Assembly (NCBI GenBank): GCA_038049695.1
Contig: CP142451.1
Span: 69,518,001-69,582,000, forward strand
Direction: 5' to 3'
Length of the DNA stretch: 64,000 nt
DNA from: Cinnamomum chago
Lineage: Eukaryota; Streptophyta; Magnoliopsida; Laurales; Lauraceae
Under the pieces are notes generated by a model. That model searched no databases and was not told the DNA's origin. It saw only the letters and a program-made list of their open reading frames with translations. Below, one piece after another: positions 46,689 through 61,191 of the stretch. The translations under genes were made by a program, and so were the position numbers. The number at the start of each line of letters is the position of its first letter. Positions within the stretch are counted from its first letter, which is position 1.

Positions 46689-48302
46689 TGTTGGAAGTAG
46701 GTGGGCCTTCTAGATAGGTTTACAAAAACTTTTGACACACTTGAAGTATGGATAAAACATCCAAATAGCGAAGAACTCAATCCTAAGATCTAAAACTCTA
46801 ATCTCATACAAAGATCGAAGATTTATCCAAAGAAGAAATATCAAGAAAACAAAAAAGTATATACAATAAGATCTATTAAAATAATCTGGTTGTAGATCTA
46901 TGCCTTAGGAGCTTGGTTGTGCTCAAAACGAAAAGTTGATTACTTGATTCCACGAAACCATTTCGTAGATTTGATCTCCTCAGCCTTTGTGTTCTTCCAC
47001 ACTATAACCTTCTTGTTAGAGAACTTTTTATAGAGAATTGTGGGATCTTAAATAAGAAAAAACCCTATGATCTCAAGAAGGAAACAAGAGGAGAGAAAAG
47101 GAGGAGACAGAGAAAGGGGCTTGGGCATCCAAGTGTTAGGCGTGCAATTAACTTGGACGTCCAACCCTATGCTCCCATATATATATATATAGGTTTTGGA
47201 GCACCTCCTCTTTTATATATTTAAAAGTCTCACTTCTATTTTATTATATGTCCTACTCCTCCTTTCGTTAAGAGTTCCAATTTGAATAGAACATTCTCTT
47301 CTAAGGGCTAGCATAAGGACTACTAGGGATTCCTTAGAATCTGGCTACAACTGAAACATCCGGACCCCACATCTCATATGAACTTCGGACACACAGTTAA
47401 TTGCAAATAACGCCACTAAATAAATGCAATTACAATCCGGTCTTAGGAATATTTACAAGAAGACCATAATCTTCTCAATTACTATAAGTAGGCCCCTCCA
47501 TCAACTATATCCATGGATCCATTGGAATAAATATGTCCAACCAAATTAGATTCATCTCTTATTGTCCTTCTGATCCAATTAAACACAATGATCATCAATA
47601 CCATCTAATTAACTCCTAATCAAGATGGGTGCGCACTTACCAATGATAAAAAATATTAATTGGCACAAAGAGATATTTCTCTCTTAGATGATAGATTCCA
47701 TCTTGAGAATTATATATTCCCACAATTCCACAACCACGTACCCAAGATACTAAGGTGTTGACCTACAATTGGCCTCACATATTGGTAACACAAAGTAAAT
47801 GTATAGCATAAACTTAAGTTCATTAATCTTTTAGGATCGAGAGCCTATTACTTGAAAATTATGAGAGCAATCCTTAATCAAAGACATATTTGCATAAGGT
47901 GCTACTCATGGTCTTTCAATACATCCAATGTACTAGCACAACAATCTAGAGTCTTACAATCTGATGGTTTAGACAAACCACACTATCCCATAGTGACTGC
48001 GGTGCTACAATCTTTTCAGATGAGATGCTCAGTCTCATCACTGGTTATGAAAATACTTCAATTATAAGAGTTGTGATCCATGTCTCATGTATGCGAATCT
48101 CATCCACACATATGGTTTACATTTAATATATTTGTGGGTTCCGGTTCATCTCATGAACCATAATGTCATTTTGTACTAGTTATGTGCAATAAGAAATAAA
48201 ATATCATTCATCACATGAATAAAGCATGAAATCATAAATCAATTAAGATAATAAATGAATTTATTCACATCATCCACTGGATTGAGGACATACAATCTAA
48301 CA
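46689..48302 (-). mobile_element. Solo LTR-type insertion (copy B)
   Basis: Reverse-orientation relative of copy A. It starts TGTTGGAAGTAGGTGGGC and ends ATCTAACA on the plus strand. The flanks CCTTT (46684-46688) and GCTTT (48303-48307) agree at four of five bases. It is noncoding, with a TATA-like run at about 47180-47192 on the minus strand. Length is 1614 bp. Confidence 0.7.
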
Positions 48303-49504
48303 GCTTTTATGTTTCGATTCATGGATCTGGATCCAGCACGATTACACTCACATGTTAAGAACGTACATATGTTATACAGGCCAAAATAGCTAGAGTTATA
48401 ATCATATTTAAGAGTCACGTAGCTTTACACACCATTTAATAGTCCTACATGTTTATGTATTTTAAAATTGAAGCTCTTTTATCCAATCATATCAGTACAC
48501 TCCACATCTTATTTTGGATAAGGATCCAAAACTGAATTTGTTTTTATAAGTTGATATCGGATATGGATACAATACATAGGGTCTGTGTTGAATCCAAATC
48601 CACATCCAAATCTAGATATACAAAGACGGGTCTAGATTTGGATCCACCATGGTTCCACTCCAATTCCGACTCATTTGCTTCATGAAGTTTGACCTTTGGT
48701 CAAGTGATTGAACATTATTTTCATTAGAGTACAGGTACTTGTATATAATATTCAAAGCTAGAGTTATTTTTAAATATAAAAAAAACATTTAATTTTATGT
48801 AAGCTTTCCTTTTTTCTTATACAAGTATGGTTAATTTTTGAAGATGGTCACCAATTTCTTAGCATGGAACAACTAAGCCCTATATATCATCAATCTCAAG
48901 TCTGAACACCTGTTAGCCTTCATATTCACTGCCTCAAGTGTTAGTTTCTTTTCTTTTTTTTTGGTACCCTGGCCAAAGGGTTTGGGACCAAGAGCGCCCA
49001 CATAAGTGGGAAGGTAGCCTTCACATGGTAGAGGAGCCCACACAAATGGAAGGTAGCTCACAAATGTAGGAAGAGTGGCATATCCAGGCACTAGGTCAAG
49101 GTCACATCCGGGGTTGCCATCCAACTGAGAAACCCCTTGTTGTTGCCACATAAGTTAGTATCACTGAATTTTGACACTCATTCGGGCTACATAAACATTT
49201 AAATTAATCATAAAAAATCTATCACTCATCCAACTTTACTTGACAATTGAGATTTGCTGCCCTTGAAATAGTGTCTCTCATGATCAGATAGTTATCCTTT
49301 TTAATAAAGGTAGGCAAGAAATTACATTTTATCATGAATGCTTCCTAGTGGGCCCCATAAGACACTATGACCCGTAGTGTGACCTTGTGAAACGAGTGAC
49401 AGTTTAAAAACTAGTGCAAAAGACTTTGGTGTTTGGTAGGGTTGCCTATAGAGGAGGGGAATTGGTTCTAGACTATCTTGGAGAAAGGACATTAACAAAT
49501 GAGG
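48303..49504. other. Noncoding stretch
   Basis: I see no gene. The open minus-strand frame at 48873-49151 has no recognisable domain. The phrase accaagagcgcccacataagtg with tggaaggtagc repeats (about 48990-49060) suggests transposon debris. Confidence 0.4.
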
Positions 49505-49570
49505 CGACTGTTGGAAGTAGGTGGGCTTCGTGGATAGGTTTTTAAACTTTTGACCCACTTGAAGTAGGGA
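49505..49570 (-). repeat. LTR end fragment, inverted, of the copy A-C family
   Basis: tgttggaagtaggtgggctt and the following 45 bp match the terminal 65 bp of copies A-C in reverse orientation. The rest of that copy is missing. Confidence 0.65.
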
Positions 49571-49983
49571 TATGATAAGAAAGACCATAATTCCCATGTT
49601 CACCCACATTATCAGAGTGGACCACACATGTACAAAGAGTCAAGAGTGCCATACACGTCAAAACACAACAAACAATTCAGTAAGCGATCCATAGGATATC
49701 AATCATATCTTTGAAAATATCTTATGGGTTGGATTGTGCTCGTCTCAATTAATTGAGGAGAACCAATGAAGACTGTAGAGAGAGCTGGAATGGGCTATAA
49801 CAATCAGATTTGACTGTATCCATTTTTTTTTCTTTCCAAATGTAATAGATAGAGAATCTCTATGAAAGGAAACCTAACGCTATAAAGTGCAATGAATCAT
49901 GAAAGGGCAGGTCACATTTTTAATCTAGACTGCCATTTCTTTCTCTACTCTATCTTTCTTTATTTCTTTCACACGGTATCTGT
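49571..49983. other. Noncoding stretch between LTR fragments
   Basis: I see no gene and no clear repeat. Confidence 0.4.
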
Positions 49984-50084
49984 CATAACCCCGAACCCGA
50001 TTAGGGAATAAATCGGATCTGGGTGTGAGATTTAGGGGAAATTAAAAAAATTTGCCCTTAATGCCCAAGGATCGAAGTCTGCTG
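49984..50084 (+). repeat. Start of a long gypsy LTR, related to 56421-59409
   Basis: ataaccccgaacccgattag and the following 80 bp align with the first 100 bp of the LTR at 56421. It is joined directly to copy C. Confidence 0.65.
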
Positions 50085-51207
50085 TGGGAACATCCAATGT
50101 TCAAGATGGAATCTATCTATATTATCCCCTTGTGCCAATTAATGGATTTATCATTAATAAGTGCGCACCTATCTCGATTAAGAGTTAATTCGATAGTACT
50201 GATGATCACTGTGATTAATTGGGGCTCAAGGATAATAAGATGTGGATCTAAGATTGGATGTGACAGATTTATTCCAATTGATCAATTGATAATGATAGAG
50301 GGGCCTACTTGTGGTAATGTGGAAGTTTAGGGTCTTCATTGTGATTTATTCCTAAGACTGGAGTGCAATTGCATTTATATAGTGGTATTATTTACAATTA
50401 ACTGTGAGCCTCGCGGTGTCTTAGTTGGAGCCAGCTTTCTAAGGAATCCCTATTGGTCCCCACGCTAGCCCAAGTTATCATAAAGATACTAATTATAGTA
50501 GAACTCTAAAAGGAAATAGAAAGTTACTATTTCTATTTGAAGTGAGACTTCTAATAGTGGTATTAGTAAGTTACTAATTATAATGGAAGTAAGACTTCTA
50601 TTTAAATTAGAAAGAAGAGAGTTACTAATTGTTAGAGAAGTGAGACTTCTATTTCAATTAGATAACAAAGAGGAGGTTTTACAAAAGCTATAAATAAAGG
50701 AGATTATAGGGCTGGACGTCCCAATGAAAATCCCCACCTAGGGATTCATGCCCAAGCCTTGTTTGTACAAGAGTTGCACATGCTCTTTTTCTTCTCTTCC
50801 CTCTTCTAGTTCTCCTCTAGTTTCCTTAAGAGCTTTCTCTTGGAGATCCCACCATCTTCTTGAGAAAAAAGAATCTGATACGGGTCATAGCGTGGAAGAT
50901 CAATAGGTCATGGAGATTCTTATTTGATACGTGAAAGAGTTTCATCATAAAAAAAAGACGCAACTCCTCCATTAGAGCACAACCGAGCTCCTAAGGTATA
51001 ATCTACTTCCTTGCATGTTGTAGATTTTTATGGATGCTTGTTGGTTGAGGTTCTATCTTCTTGATAGGTTTATTTACTGATCATGATGGTTGAGAATGAG
51101 GACATGGATCCTGGATTGGTTTTATAGTCTTCTGGATAGTTGATCCCTGAGTCAAGTGGGTCAAAAAGTTTTGAAAACTTATCCACGAGGCCCACCTACT
51201 TCCAACA
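50085..51207 (+). mobile_element. 5'-truncated LTR copy C
   Basis: Colinear with about 6302-7481 of copy A, ending CCAACA. It carries GAAGTnnnACTTC dyads near 50539, 50586 and 50638 and a TATA-like tataaataa at 50689-50697. Its first part is replaced by the fragment at 49984-50084. It abuts the Tat element integrase at 51208. Confidence 0.75.
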
Positions 51208-51601
51208 GACCATTTGCAGGTGCATAAAATGCTGATGAAAAGCAATGTTTGATTTTGTATTTTTCACAAAATCTCTGCACTTGTTGGTTCTTGAAAGGAG
51301 TTCCATTGTCGGTAATGATCCTTTGAGGGATGCCAAACCGACAAATTATATTTATTCGAATAAAGTTGACGACTTCCACAACTTTAAACGCTTTGAGTGG
51401 AATAGCTTCTGCCCACTTAGAAAAATAATTAATGGCGGCAAGAATGTATTGGTGGTTAAGAGATGATAGTGGTTTTATGGGCCCAATAATATCAAGTCCC
51501 CATGCTTCGAATGGCCATGATGCCACCGTGGGGTGCAATGGTTCTGGTGGTTGATGAATAAAATCTGCATGTATTTGGCAAACATTGCATTTTTTTAGCA
51601 A
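51208..51601 (-). pseudogene. Integrase part of the Tat element
   Basis: SWPFEAWGLDIIGPI and RIITDNGTPFKNQQVQRF carry the first two acidic positions of the retroviral-type integrase core. The remainder is lost at the junction with copy C. Fossil. Confidence 0.8.
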
Positions 51602-52406
51602 AGTTCATTGAATCAGCAACCATAGCGGCCCAATAATATCCCATTCTCTTCAAATGCATATGGAGTTTTGGATCTGATTGATGCGATCCACAAGTTACTG
51701 AATGCGCTTCATTTAAAGCTTCACGGGATTCAATATCTAAAAGACATCGAAGTAGTACTCCATTTAATGATCGTCTATATAAGACACCATTAAGTAAAAC
51801 AAATTGTGGTGCTCTTCTTCTGATGTCTTTCTTATCTTTTGAGTCCTGTGGGAGCCTTCCATATTGTAAAAATTCAATAATTGGTTGTCGCCAATCTATC
51901 GTTTTGATTTCTATTACTGAGATGATATTGCTTGTTTCAGTTGGAGTTCTTTTCAAGACTTCTTGAATATTTGGAATAATTCGCCTTTCTTCAATCTTGA
52001 TTGGCAAATTAATTCTATTTGTTTGGGCCAGAGTTGCAGCCAAATTAGCGAGCGCATCTGCTTGGGTATTCTGTCCTCTTGGCATATGATAGAGTTGAAA
52101 ATTTTGAAAATTCCCAATCAAATTCTTAGCTCTTTCAAAATATTCGATTAGCTCAGGCTTTCTCACTTCATAAACACCTGTTAATTGATTAACAAAAAGT
52201 TGTGAATCTCCATGTACAATAAGAGATTCAACACCCATTTGAAGTGCTAACTCTAGTCCAATGATTAAAACTCCATATTCAGTTATGTTATTTGTACACG
52301 GCTCAACCAAAACAAATGAATATGGAAGCATTCCATTTTCTGGAGTCAAGAATATAACTCCAGCCCCAGCTCCTGATCTTTGTGATGCACCATCAAAAAA
52401 TATTTC

Positions 52407-53947
52407 TCAAGACTTGCGAATTTCAGTACAAAAGACATCTTCATCTGGCAAACTTTCAGATAATGGTGAGTTATCAGGAATTGGATGTGCTGCAAGAAAG
52501 TCAGCTAGTGCTTGTCCTTTTATTGCTTTTTGAGGAACACAAATGATTTCAAATTCTGATAACAAAAGCGTCCATTTTGCAAAGCGCCCTGATAAAGTTG
52601 GCTTTGACATAAAATATTTCAAAGGGTCAGCTTTAAAAATGAGACGGATTGAATGTTCAAGGAAGTAAAGTCGCAGCTTTTGTACTGCAAATATTAGTGC
52701 CAGACACATTTTCTCGATAGGTGAGTAATTATTTTCTGCACCAACGAGTGTTCGACTAAGATAGTAACAAGCATTTTCTTTTCCTTGTCCATTTTTTTGG
52801 GCTAGGAGTGCACCCAATGAATGATCTAAAGCAGTGATATAAAGGATCATTACTTTTCCTTTTATTGGCGTTACCAATACAGGAGGATTCGTAAGATACA
52901 TTTTTATGTTATCTAAAGCATTTTGACATTCTTCATCCCATTCAAATGAGACTCCTTTTTTCATTAATTTAGAAAACGGTTGACATCTTCCGGAGAGATT
53001 GGAAATGAATCTTCGGATATAAGCCAATCTTCCTTGAAGACCCCTTAGTTCGTGTAAATTGCGGGGTGGTGGCGTATTGAGTATAGCTTTTCTTTTATCA
53101 GGGTCAATTTCGATTCATTTATGTCGTACAACGAAACCCAAGAATTTTCCTGATGTAACTCCAAATGCACATTTAAGGGGGTTCATTTTGTATTGATTTT
53201 TACGTAAACATTCAAAAACTTCTTTTAAATCATTAAGGTGTTGAGATCTATGTTTTGATTTAATAATTAGATCATCAACGTAACATTCCACTTTTTATGT
53301 AAGAGGTCTTTAAATATTTGAGACATAGTTTGTTGATATGTGGCTCCCGCATTTTTTAAACCGAATGGCATAATTGTATAACAGAAAATGCCTTTAGGGG
53401 TTCTAAATGCTGTGAGTTCTTGATCTTTTGGATCCATTTTAATTTTATTATACCCCGAAAATCCATCCATGAAGGATAAAGCTTCGAAACCAGTTGCGGC
53501 ATCTACCATAAGTTCCGTGTTGGGGAGAGGGAATTCATCTTTTGGACAAGCAACATTTAAGTCATGAAAGTCTACACGAACATGGATTTGTCCATTCTTC
53601 TTTTTGACTGGGACAATATTTGCTACCCATGTGGGATATTTTACTTCGCGAATGAAATTGGCTGCTTGGAGTTCATTAATTTCTAATTCAATTTTAACAG
53701 CAAGATCCGGATGAAAACGATGTTGTGCTTGTTTAATTGGTCGCTTAGAAGAATCTACTGCTAATTTATGAGTTACTACTTTTGGGTCTAGTCCTGACAT
53801 TTCTTTATAGGACCAAGCAAACATATCTTTATACTCAGACAAGTAGGCAACATATTCTTTCATTTCATCATCGGACAATAACTTGCTTACATAAGTAATT
53901 TTTGGTTCTTCTGGAGAACCTAGATTAATTTCTACAAGTTCATCCAT
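52407..53947 (-). pseudogene. Reverse transcriptase and first RNase H of the Tat element
   Basis: The RT carries RVDFHDLNVACPKDEFPLPN and FCYTIMPFGLKNAGATYQ. The connection RFISNLSGRCQPFSKLMKKG leads to RNase H with YYLSRTLVGAE. It is related to the plus-strand fragment at 9.5-10.7 kb. Fossil. Confidence 0.85.
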
Positions 53948-56420
53948 TGTTGCCTACCCCCTGTCCTCGAGTGATGATGGTGCTTCCTCAGGATCATTGA
54001 TTAATTCTTCATCTTCCTTCCCAGCGTCTTGCTCTTCACCAGAGATCATATTGACAGAGTCCTACATCCCATTTTCATGATGATAAGATTTTCCTTTTGA
54101 TTTGTTCTTTTTGGTTTGTTTTTGTTGAACTGTATCTCTACCCATTTCATAGCCAATCATAATGTATTTTAAGGCATCCTCTGAAAGAGAGTCATATTGA
54201 TATTTTGACTTCTGCATTTTTCTTAAGACTGTGTGTTTGTCATGAACATCTTGGCCTAAACTTAAATCATTCATCATTTTAACGAATCTTTTCTTATTTC
54301 TTCTTTTCTTTGTAATTTGCATTTGCGGGATTGATTTTGAATTTTCTCCTTCGCAAAATTGCGAGCCAAAGAATGCCTGCTTAGGTGTCCCATACTTAGG
54401 ATAGAAGACATCATGTTTTGCAGGTTCCAGTTGATCGATACTGAGATTCGAGAGGTCTGCAACATCTTTACACCTTTTCTTTTAGGGTGTGACTTTCTTT
54501 TCCAGCATCGTTTGGGCTTCTCTTCTACCAAATATTTTGCATTAATCTGGTAAGTTGTTGCCTTTTGCTTTCTTATACAAATAGGTTCAGGCTTGGGAGC
54601 ATATTTTTTAGCTTTCGTTCTATTAGGAAGAGGCTCAATTATTCCTCCTTCTTTCAGACTACTTGGATTTTCAATATCGTAACCCATTTTTTGCATTATT
54701 TTAACAGAATTTGGAAGATAACGACTAATATCCACCAGGCCTGTAGTTGATATTTCATTAGATTCTTCAGGTAACTTTGATGCCTCACCATGTACAAACT
54801 TGATGAGTGGGTATTTTTCATTTTCAATTAGGAGAGTTGGATTTTCTTCCTCTAGAATAGAGGTGTCTATTTTGGTTAGAGGGATAATGATTTCTTTCAA
54901 GACCTCCTTTATTTTTTGAACTGGATATAGTAGAGATGCCCCTGACTTCCTCTGAAATTTTGGAATATATTGAAAAGTCGGTCTCCTTTTCGAGTCATTC
55001 TTTTTTCTTGATCTTGTTTGGGGATCCTCTTCAATCTTATTCATGGTTTCACATCCAATATAAAACTTTGCATCTGCAAAATAGGATTTTGTTTTGGTGA
55101 AAGGATTTTCGTCGGCAATCACCTTTTTCTGAATACCCTTGTAAAAATACTTGAAATATTGGTGTAATGTTGAAGGAATGATTCCATTCTCATGCAACCA
55201 AGGTCTTCTAAGTAACATGTTATAAGATGTCAGAGCATCCATCAATAACACGAAACACGCCCTTTGTAGTCAAGTCACCAATTGTGAGTTTGAGCTTAAT
55301 CGTTCCCAAAGCTTGTTGGCTACTTTGGTTGAAACCAGTTATAACCAAGTTTGAAGATTCAAGATCATTCACTGTCATGCCCAAAGAACAACGTCTTGAG
55401 GGGAATAAGATTAACTGTGGACCCACAGTCTAGCATTATCCTATTCATTTTGACTTTGGCAAGAACCCCTTTTACAAATAAGGGTCTGTTATGTGCCTTC
55501 GTCCCCAAAAGAAGATCTTCATCCGTGAAAGAAATTGTAGCTAAACAGGCCACACAAATATTTGGGCTAAATGCACTCTCAAGCTCTGTCTCGGTTTGAT
55601 GTACTTCATTGAGAAATTCATTGGGATCAAGGAGAGCTTTGATAAGAGCCTCTCGAATATGTTGTGAAAGTCTTAAAAAATCATACACACTTAGTGGTGC
55701 ATGAATCTTTTTCAAATGTGCCAAGACATCATATTTTGTTGGGGACTTTTCGTTCACAACTTTCTTTACCCCCTGTTGAGATTGTACACCTGTGGACTCA
55801 TTTTCTTCAAGTGCCTTTCCTTTGGATTTCTTTTCAACCTGTGCTGTTCTCTCTGGTAACTGTTTCCCTAAACGAAGTTGGATTGGGCAGGATTCATTAG
55901 AGGTTTGCTCCACAGTTTCTTTTTTAGGGGTGTCCTTTTCTTCAATTTCATCATGCTCTTCTTCAGTGGACTGAACCATATGGCACGATGCTGCTTTTAA
56001 TTGAGAGTTAATTTGATTTTCATCTCTTTTCATTTCATCCTGGTCAGCAACAAAGTCTACCATCATGATCTGGATAAATGAGCCATCTCAATGATCAATT
56101 GTGAGACACTCATGTTCCTGTTCAATTTCTTCAATAACAACACTATTGGTGTTATTATTTTTCTTCAGGTGAGTCATGATGCGGATTATGATTGGATTAT
56201 TGGGATCACCATCCAAATGTGCATATGGTGGAGGAACATAGCTCGTCCCTTCTTCATCCCATGGAGTGTTCTCAAAACTTTTTGGTAAACTAGGCTCTAT
56301 CAAGAAGGTCCATGGTAGTCCTCTTTCAGCCAATTCTTCTCTTGTTGCTGGTAACCCAACTCTTCGAAGAACTTCAGCATTATAAATTTCCGTTAATCTT
56401 TCGGCTTCCTCTTCTTCATC

Positions 56421-59409
56421 TGTCACGTCCCCCGAACCCGATTAGAAAATAAACCGGATCCGGAGAGTGAAATTTTGGGTCAATTAAAATTTTTTGCCCC
56501 CTTTTGGCCCAAGGATCGTAAGTCCGCTGTGAGGATAATGTATTTCAACCTCAAAACATAAAACAATAGCGGAATTCATACATTGATATCAACAATGGAT
56601 AATAAATCTCAATTAAGTTTAAAGTTGCAAGCAACAATTAAAGCTAAAGAGAAAGTTAATTTAATTACTATGGCCATCCCATAAACTAAGGTCATTAAAC
56701 AACATAAAGTCAATGAAAGAAAGTTCAACGAAGAATAACAATGAATTAAATAAAATCTAATGTTTGACCCAAAGTGAGTCTCTCATGTGCCTGGTAATGA
56801 TGACGCTACTCTACGTCATCGACACTCCACTCCCGTGCCTCCTCTGCTGGTTGGAGATCCTCTGAGATCTCCTCACCGACCTGCTCCTCGTAGTAGTACT
56901 CACCTGAGGAGTCTGCACACCAAGGAACCGAGTCAATGACATGTTGAGCAATAGATAAGCAAGATATAATTAAAACATAACATGCATCAAATATAGGAGT
57001 AATGACAAGTACAAGATCGTAGGAATACAAGGAACAATTCTAGGCATGTAGCATGAGTAACAATCAGAATCATAAATAGAAATCCTAACAATACTAACAA
57101 TCGCCACTACCAATGTAATGCAATGCACAAGAGGGAGACTCCGTGGATGTCCAAGTCACCTCAGGGGTACCAATAACAATCCTATCCGGATTACTGATAC
57201 CAAAGTCCGGCTCCAGGGGGATCCAAGCTCCCGGTCCTGGGAATAGTAGCACGGTCCAAGCCCGCTCCCAACTATTCAACGCCATGGACGCCGTCCAAAG
57301 CCGACTGCCCACCCCGATGTCCGAGTAACCGGCCCATCAATAAACCCAAAACTGCAATTGGCCATGATATGCAAATAATAATAATAATAAAGTGGTGTTG
57401 ACACACGGGGAAAACCAAGACAAGCAAGTCTGGCTAGCTCAGCACACAAAGCGTGTTCTTAGGGATTATCTCATTCAAACAATACAAGATAGACCATCCA
57501 TACGATAATCCCTTACATTCTAGCCAGTCATGTTTATCAATACACGATACATGGTTCCTAAGGTACACTCTAAATCAGGACCTTGTTCTAATTCTACAAA
57601 AGTTTATGTTTCATAATTAATTAGGTGTTTTATGCCAAGAGAGTGTACAAGGATACAAAATCAACAGATACGATTAACAAATCAAGGAGAGATTACAATC
57701 TAATCCTAGGCAAGTGTTGTCATCCATGTACCATATGTGTTTTAACGGAGTGCGTGGGGAATTTGAATCATCAATGCTTATAAAGAATTTCCTTGGTGTA
57801 CAATCATGTTAAGCATCGATTGATTCAATTCCCTACGCATTCGGTTAAACCATACACAATACACGAATACCTAGACAACTCATCGAAGCACACCAGGCCA
57901 CGTGCTACGATTTCAAAACCCCATTAATGGTCATGTGAGAGTGGTTTCATGGTTTCCAATGTCTAAGACCCAAACCTAGGCTAACAATCTCGTTACTAAC
58001 AAGAAAGTGGTCTAAATAATTAATCTCCTTAGCTACCTCCCTACCTGATCCCCAATCATCGCGGGACATGTATCATTGGATTCTACGCTCAAAGAGCTTT
58101 CCAACGGTATATGGCTCGCGAAATTCCGACGTATAGTTCAGAAGTTATGGCCCATAGAAGTTTGCCCCTTTATATATATATATATAAACGCGACAGACCA
58201 ACATGTGTCCGATTCATCGGATGGATAAACAAATAGTAGCATCATTCTTGTCAGGCCATGATACGTTTCTGTGTTTTTTTTTTCCTTACTCATCCTATGC
58301 GCAGGTGTACGTTCAGTGGCCACTGAACGTCCAGCATCTTTTTTTTTTCTTTCTGTCAAATACAGAACCCCTTTTTTTTTTTTTTTTTTTTTGCAGTCTT
58401 TCACCCTATCCATTCCAAAAATTCACCTGCACCAAAACTGAGCCACCGTGCTTCCCCAATAATCCATTCCATCCATCATCATTTCCACTTACATCAATTA
58501 ACACTAAAATTAACAATTAAATTAAATAAACCCAAATTAATAACAGAACATGCTTGGAATTAGGGAAACCTAACAAGAAAACACATCCAATCAATAGAAG
58601 ACATACACACATGCTTAATTATAAAATGCAGATCTACTTGCCTCAACCAAGAAGAAGATTGGAATTGGGGAAATCTGAGGAGAAGCCCTACCACTGCAGA
58701 AACCTCAATCTACCCCGACCAAACGCAATCTAACACGCAAAGGAGAAGAAAAGAGAGGAAAAGATAAAAATCTAACCTAAATCTAAACCAAAGAGAATTG
58801 ATTGAAAAGATGAAAGAGAAGAAAATCTTACCAAACTGATGTCAATGGAAAGAGGAGATCACGAGGAAGAAGATGAGCGGCTCGGATCGCGGAAGTGATC
58901 CTTCAGGGAAGGAGTTCTGGAGCCTTGGAAGAATGAGGAAGAAGAAGAGGCTGCGGTAGGTTATCGTTCGTTGCAGAGAAAGAAAAGAGATTAGGGTTAA
59001 TCTCTTGTTTAAGAAGAAAGGGGGGAGAAAAGACTAAGTTACCCCTTAAGTGGGTCCGGGGAAAGAATGAATTATTAGAAGGGTTTCTGGTCGTCGGATC
59101 GCAACGAGCCAGAAGACAAAATTGATCAACACGACGAGACCTTTCCAACGAACCCAAAATCATGGCGATAGAATCTTTTCGGAAAAACACTCAATTTTTC
59201 CTAATTTACAAACTACCCCCTACTAGGGTCAAACAAACTCAGAATCGCACGAAACTCCGCAGGCACTATTCTAACAATAAAAGAAACTTGCTGACCATCT
59301 AAACCCACTTAAATATTTAATAAAATAATAATTATAATAATATCAAAATAAATGGGTCAACGGGCCGGTAATTGGGCCTAACTGACCCAGTAAGGTCGCA
59401 GACCTTACA
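56421..59409 (+). mobile_element. Solo LTR of about 3 kb inside the Tat element
   Basis: It starts TGTCACGTCCCCCGAACCCG and ends GCAGACCTTACA. It is flanked by TCATC at 56416-56420 and 59410-59414. No coding region or second LTR is seen, so it is a solo LTR. The long length and start sequence resemble Tekay/Del-type chromovirus LTRs (inference). A TATA-like run lies at 58173-58187. T-rich tracts lie at 58265-58395. Younger than the Tat element it interrupts. Confidence 0.82.
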
Positions 59410-59931
59410 TCATCAAATGTATTTTCAGACCAATCTAAGAAGTCTGAAAATTCATCCATATGATCTTCCAGCCACTGAGTTCTTTCAATAATCTCCGAGA
59501 GAGATTTTATACCTGAGTTATAATTGACTTCAAAACCAGCATTGTAACAAGAGGTAATTTCTATCTTTTTCTGGCTACTTTCAACTTCAATTTTTTTGTT
59601 TAGTGGCTATGTGAGTTGAAAAGAATTCAGGTGGCATATATTCCCTTAGTGTTACTGGGACTCTAATTTTTGATATGCCAGTTGCTTGCTGGAAATGAGC
59701 TCTGTTTTTTGTCACATATTTACTGTCTATTGTCGGCATTTCACTTTGCTCAAGTGGCTTACTTTTTAAAACATTTGTCTTTTCTTGAGGAGAGTTTGAG
59801 GTAATAACTTTTGGAGTTCTGCCCTCACTCGATTTTTGGTTCCTTTTCTTTCGAGTAGTCATCTCCTTCCACTCCTGTTTTTCAAGGGCAAATACAGGAT
59901 TAGTATCAGCAATTGCTTTGCTTTCCGCAGT

Positions 59932-61191
59932 CTAATTTCCTGCTAACTTGATGGTCCCATCATCTATCAGAGCTTGTATCTTTTCTTTCAAGACAAAGCA
60001 ATCAACAGTTTTATGATTAGTCATCCGATGGTATTTGCAAAATTTCGAATGATCGACTTTATCAACTTCATCAAGTTTCTTTGGCTCTGGTAATTCCAAT
60101 AAATTTTTCTCCAAGAGTTCTCCAAGGAGATCTTCAACATCTTCATTCGGAAAAGGGTAAACCTTCTCCATTCTTTCTTTTAATGATGGACGATTTTTTC
60201 CAGTTTTTTTTCTTTTGTTCTGATTGAATAGGTTTATCCACTTGTTTGTCTTTGGATTTCCCAACTTCAACAATAGTGACCTCTTTCTTTGGCGGTGCTT
60301 TCTGATGAGTTGTTGACTGTGATGGTGTCACATTCTTGGTTCTAGCAACTTCCTTATTATGCCTTAAAGTGGAATTTTCCAGGTCATGATCCCTTTGATT
60401 TAAGGCTTCAAACGTTTCCACAGGTGAGGCTAGAAGAGGATGTTGTGTCCCTTCAAGCAAAGTTGGATCTTTTGCTTTTCTGAGAGTGGGGTAGGACAAC
60501 GGAGACTGAGATCTCTCCATCGTGATATGTATTGCTCCGCAGTTTCATTGGATCGCTGAGAGGCTTCAGTGAGTCCTTCAATCCCGACTTCTCGATTAAT
60601 ACTGTAGAAGTGTTGAAGAAATGCATGTTTCATATCCTCCCATGTCGCTATTGACCCAACTGGCAGGTGTGAATACCATGTGAAAGCCGCTCCTTTTAAT
60701 ACTGTTATAAATTGTCGCAAAAGGAGAGCTAGGTTTTTGGATGTGTCTCCACATAAAGCAACAAAATGTGCTAAAAATTCGATCGGATCACCTGAACCCT
60801 CAAAATTTTCAAATTTGGGCATTGTATATCCCGGTGGAAATGGGACTTCATCCATGTGGGATGGATAAGGTTTTTGGTAATCAAAATAAATTTTCCCAGC
60901 AGGCGTTGTGACTTCTTTGACTGTTCGAAGCACAAAATCTTTAAGGGAATTTAGATCCACATTATCATTTGACAAACCTGAGGAGCGATCCTTAGATGGA
61001 TTTTGTTTCAATGGGGCAGTTTCTGCTTCCTTTTCATTTAACTTCTGTTGCAGTTCAGCTATTATCTCCTCCATTGTTTTATCTCCTTCAGCTCCTCTAA
61101 CGAGAACATTAGCGAACGATTTTTGTGAAACAGATGGAGGTGATGGAGTGCTGACATTATTGTGCACATGTGGCGGAAATTCTTCTTCCAT
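59932..61191 (-). pseudogene. gag region of the Tat element
   Basis: Retrotransposon gag helices: YTMPKFENFEGSGDPIEFLA, AFLQHFYSINREVGIEGL and SNETAEQYISRWRDLSLRC. They are followed by a knuckle-like CxxH...HxxxxC. Fossil. Confidence 0.8.

Noticed and set aside
56806-58520. Genes inside the 3-kb solo LTR
   Set aside because: Short frames without domains in a segment with clear LTR ends and target repeats.
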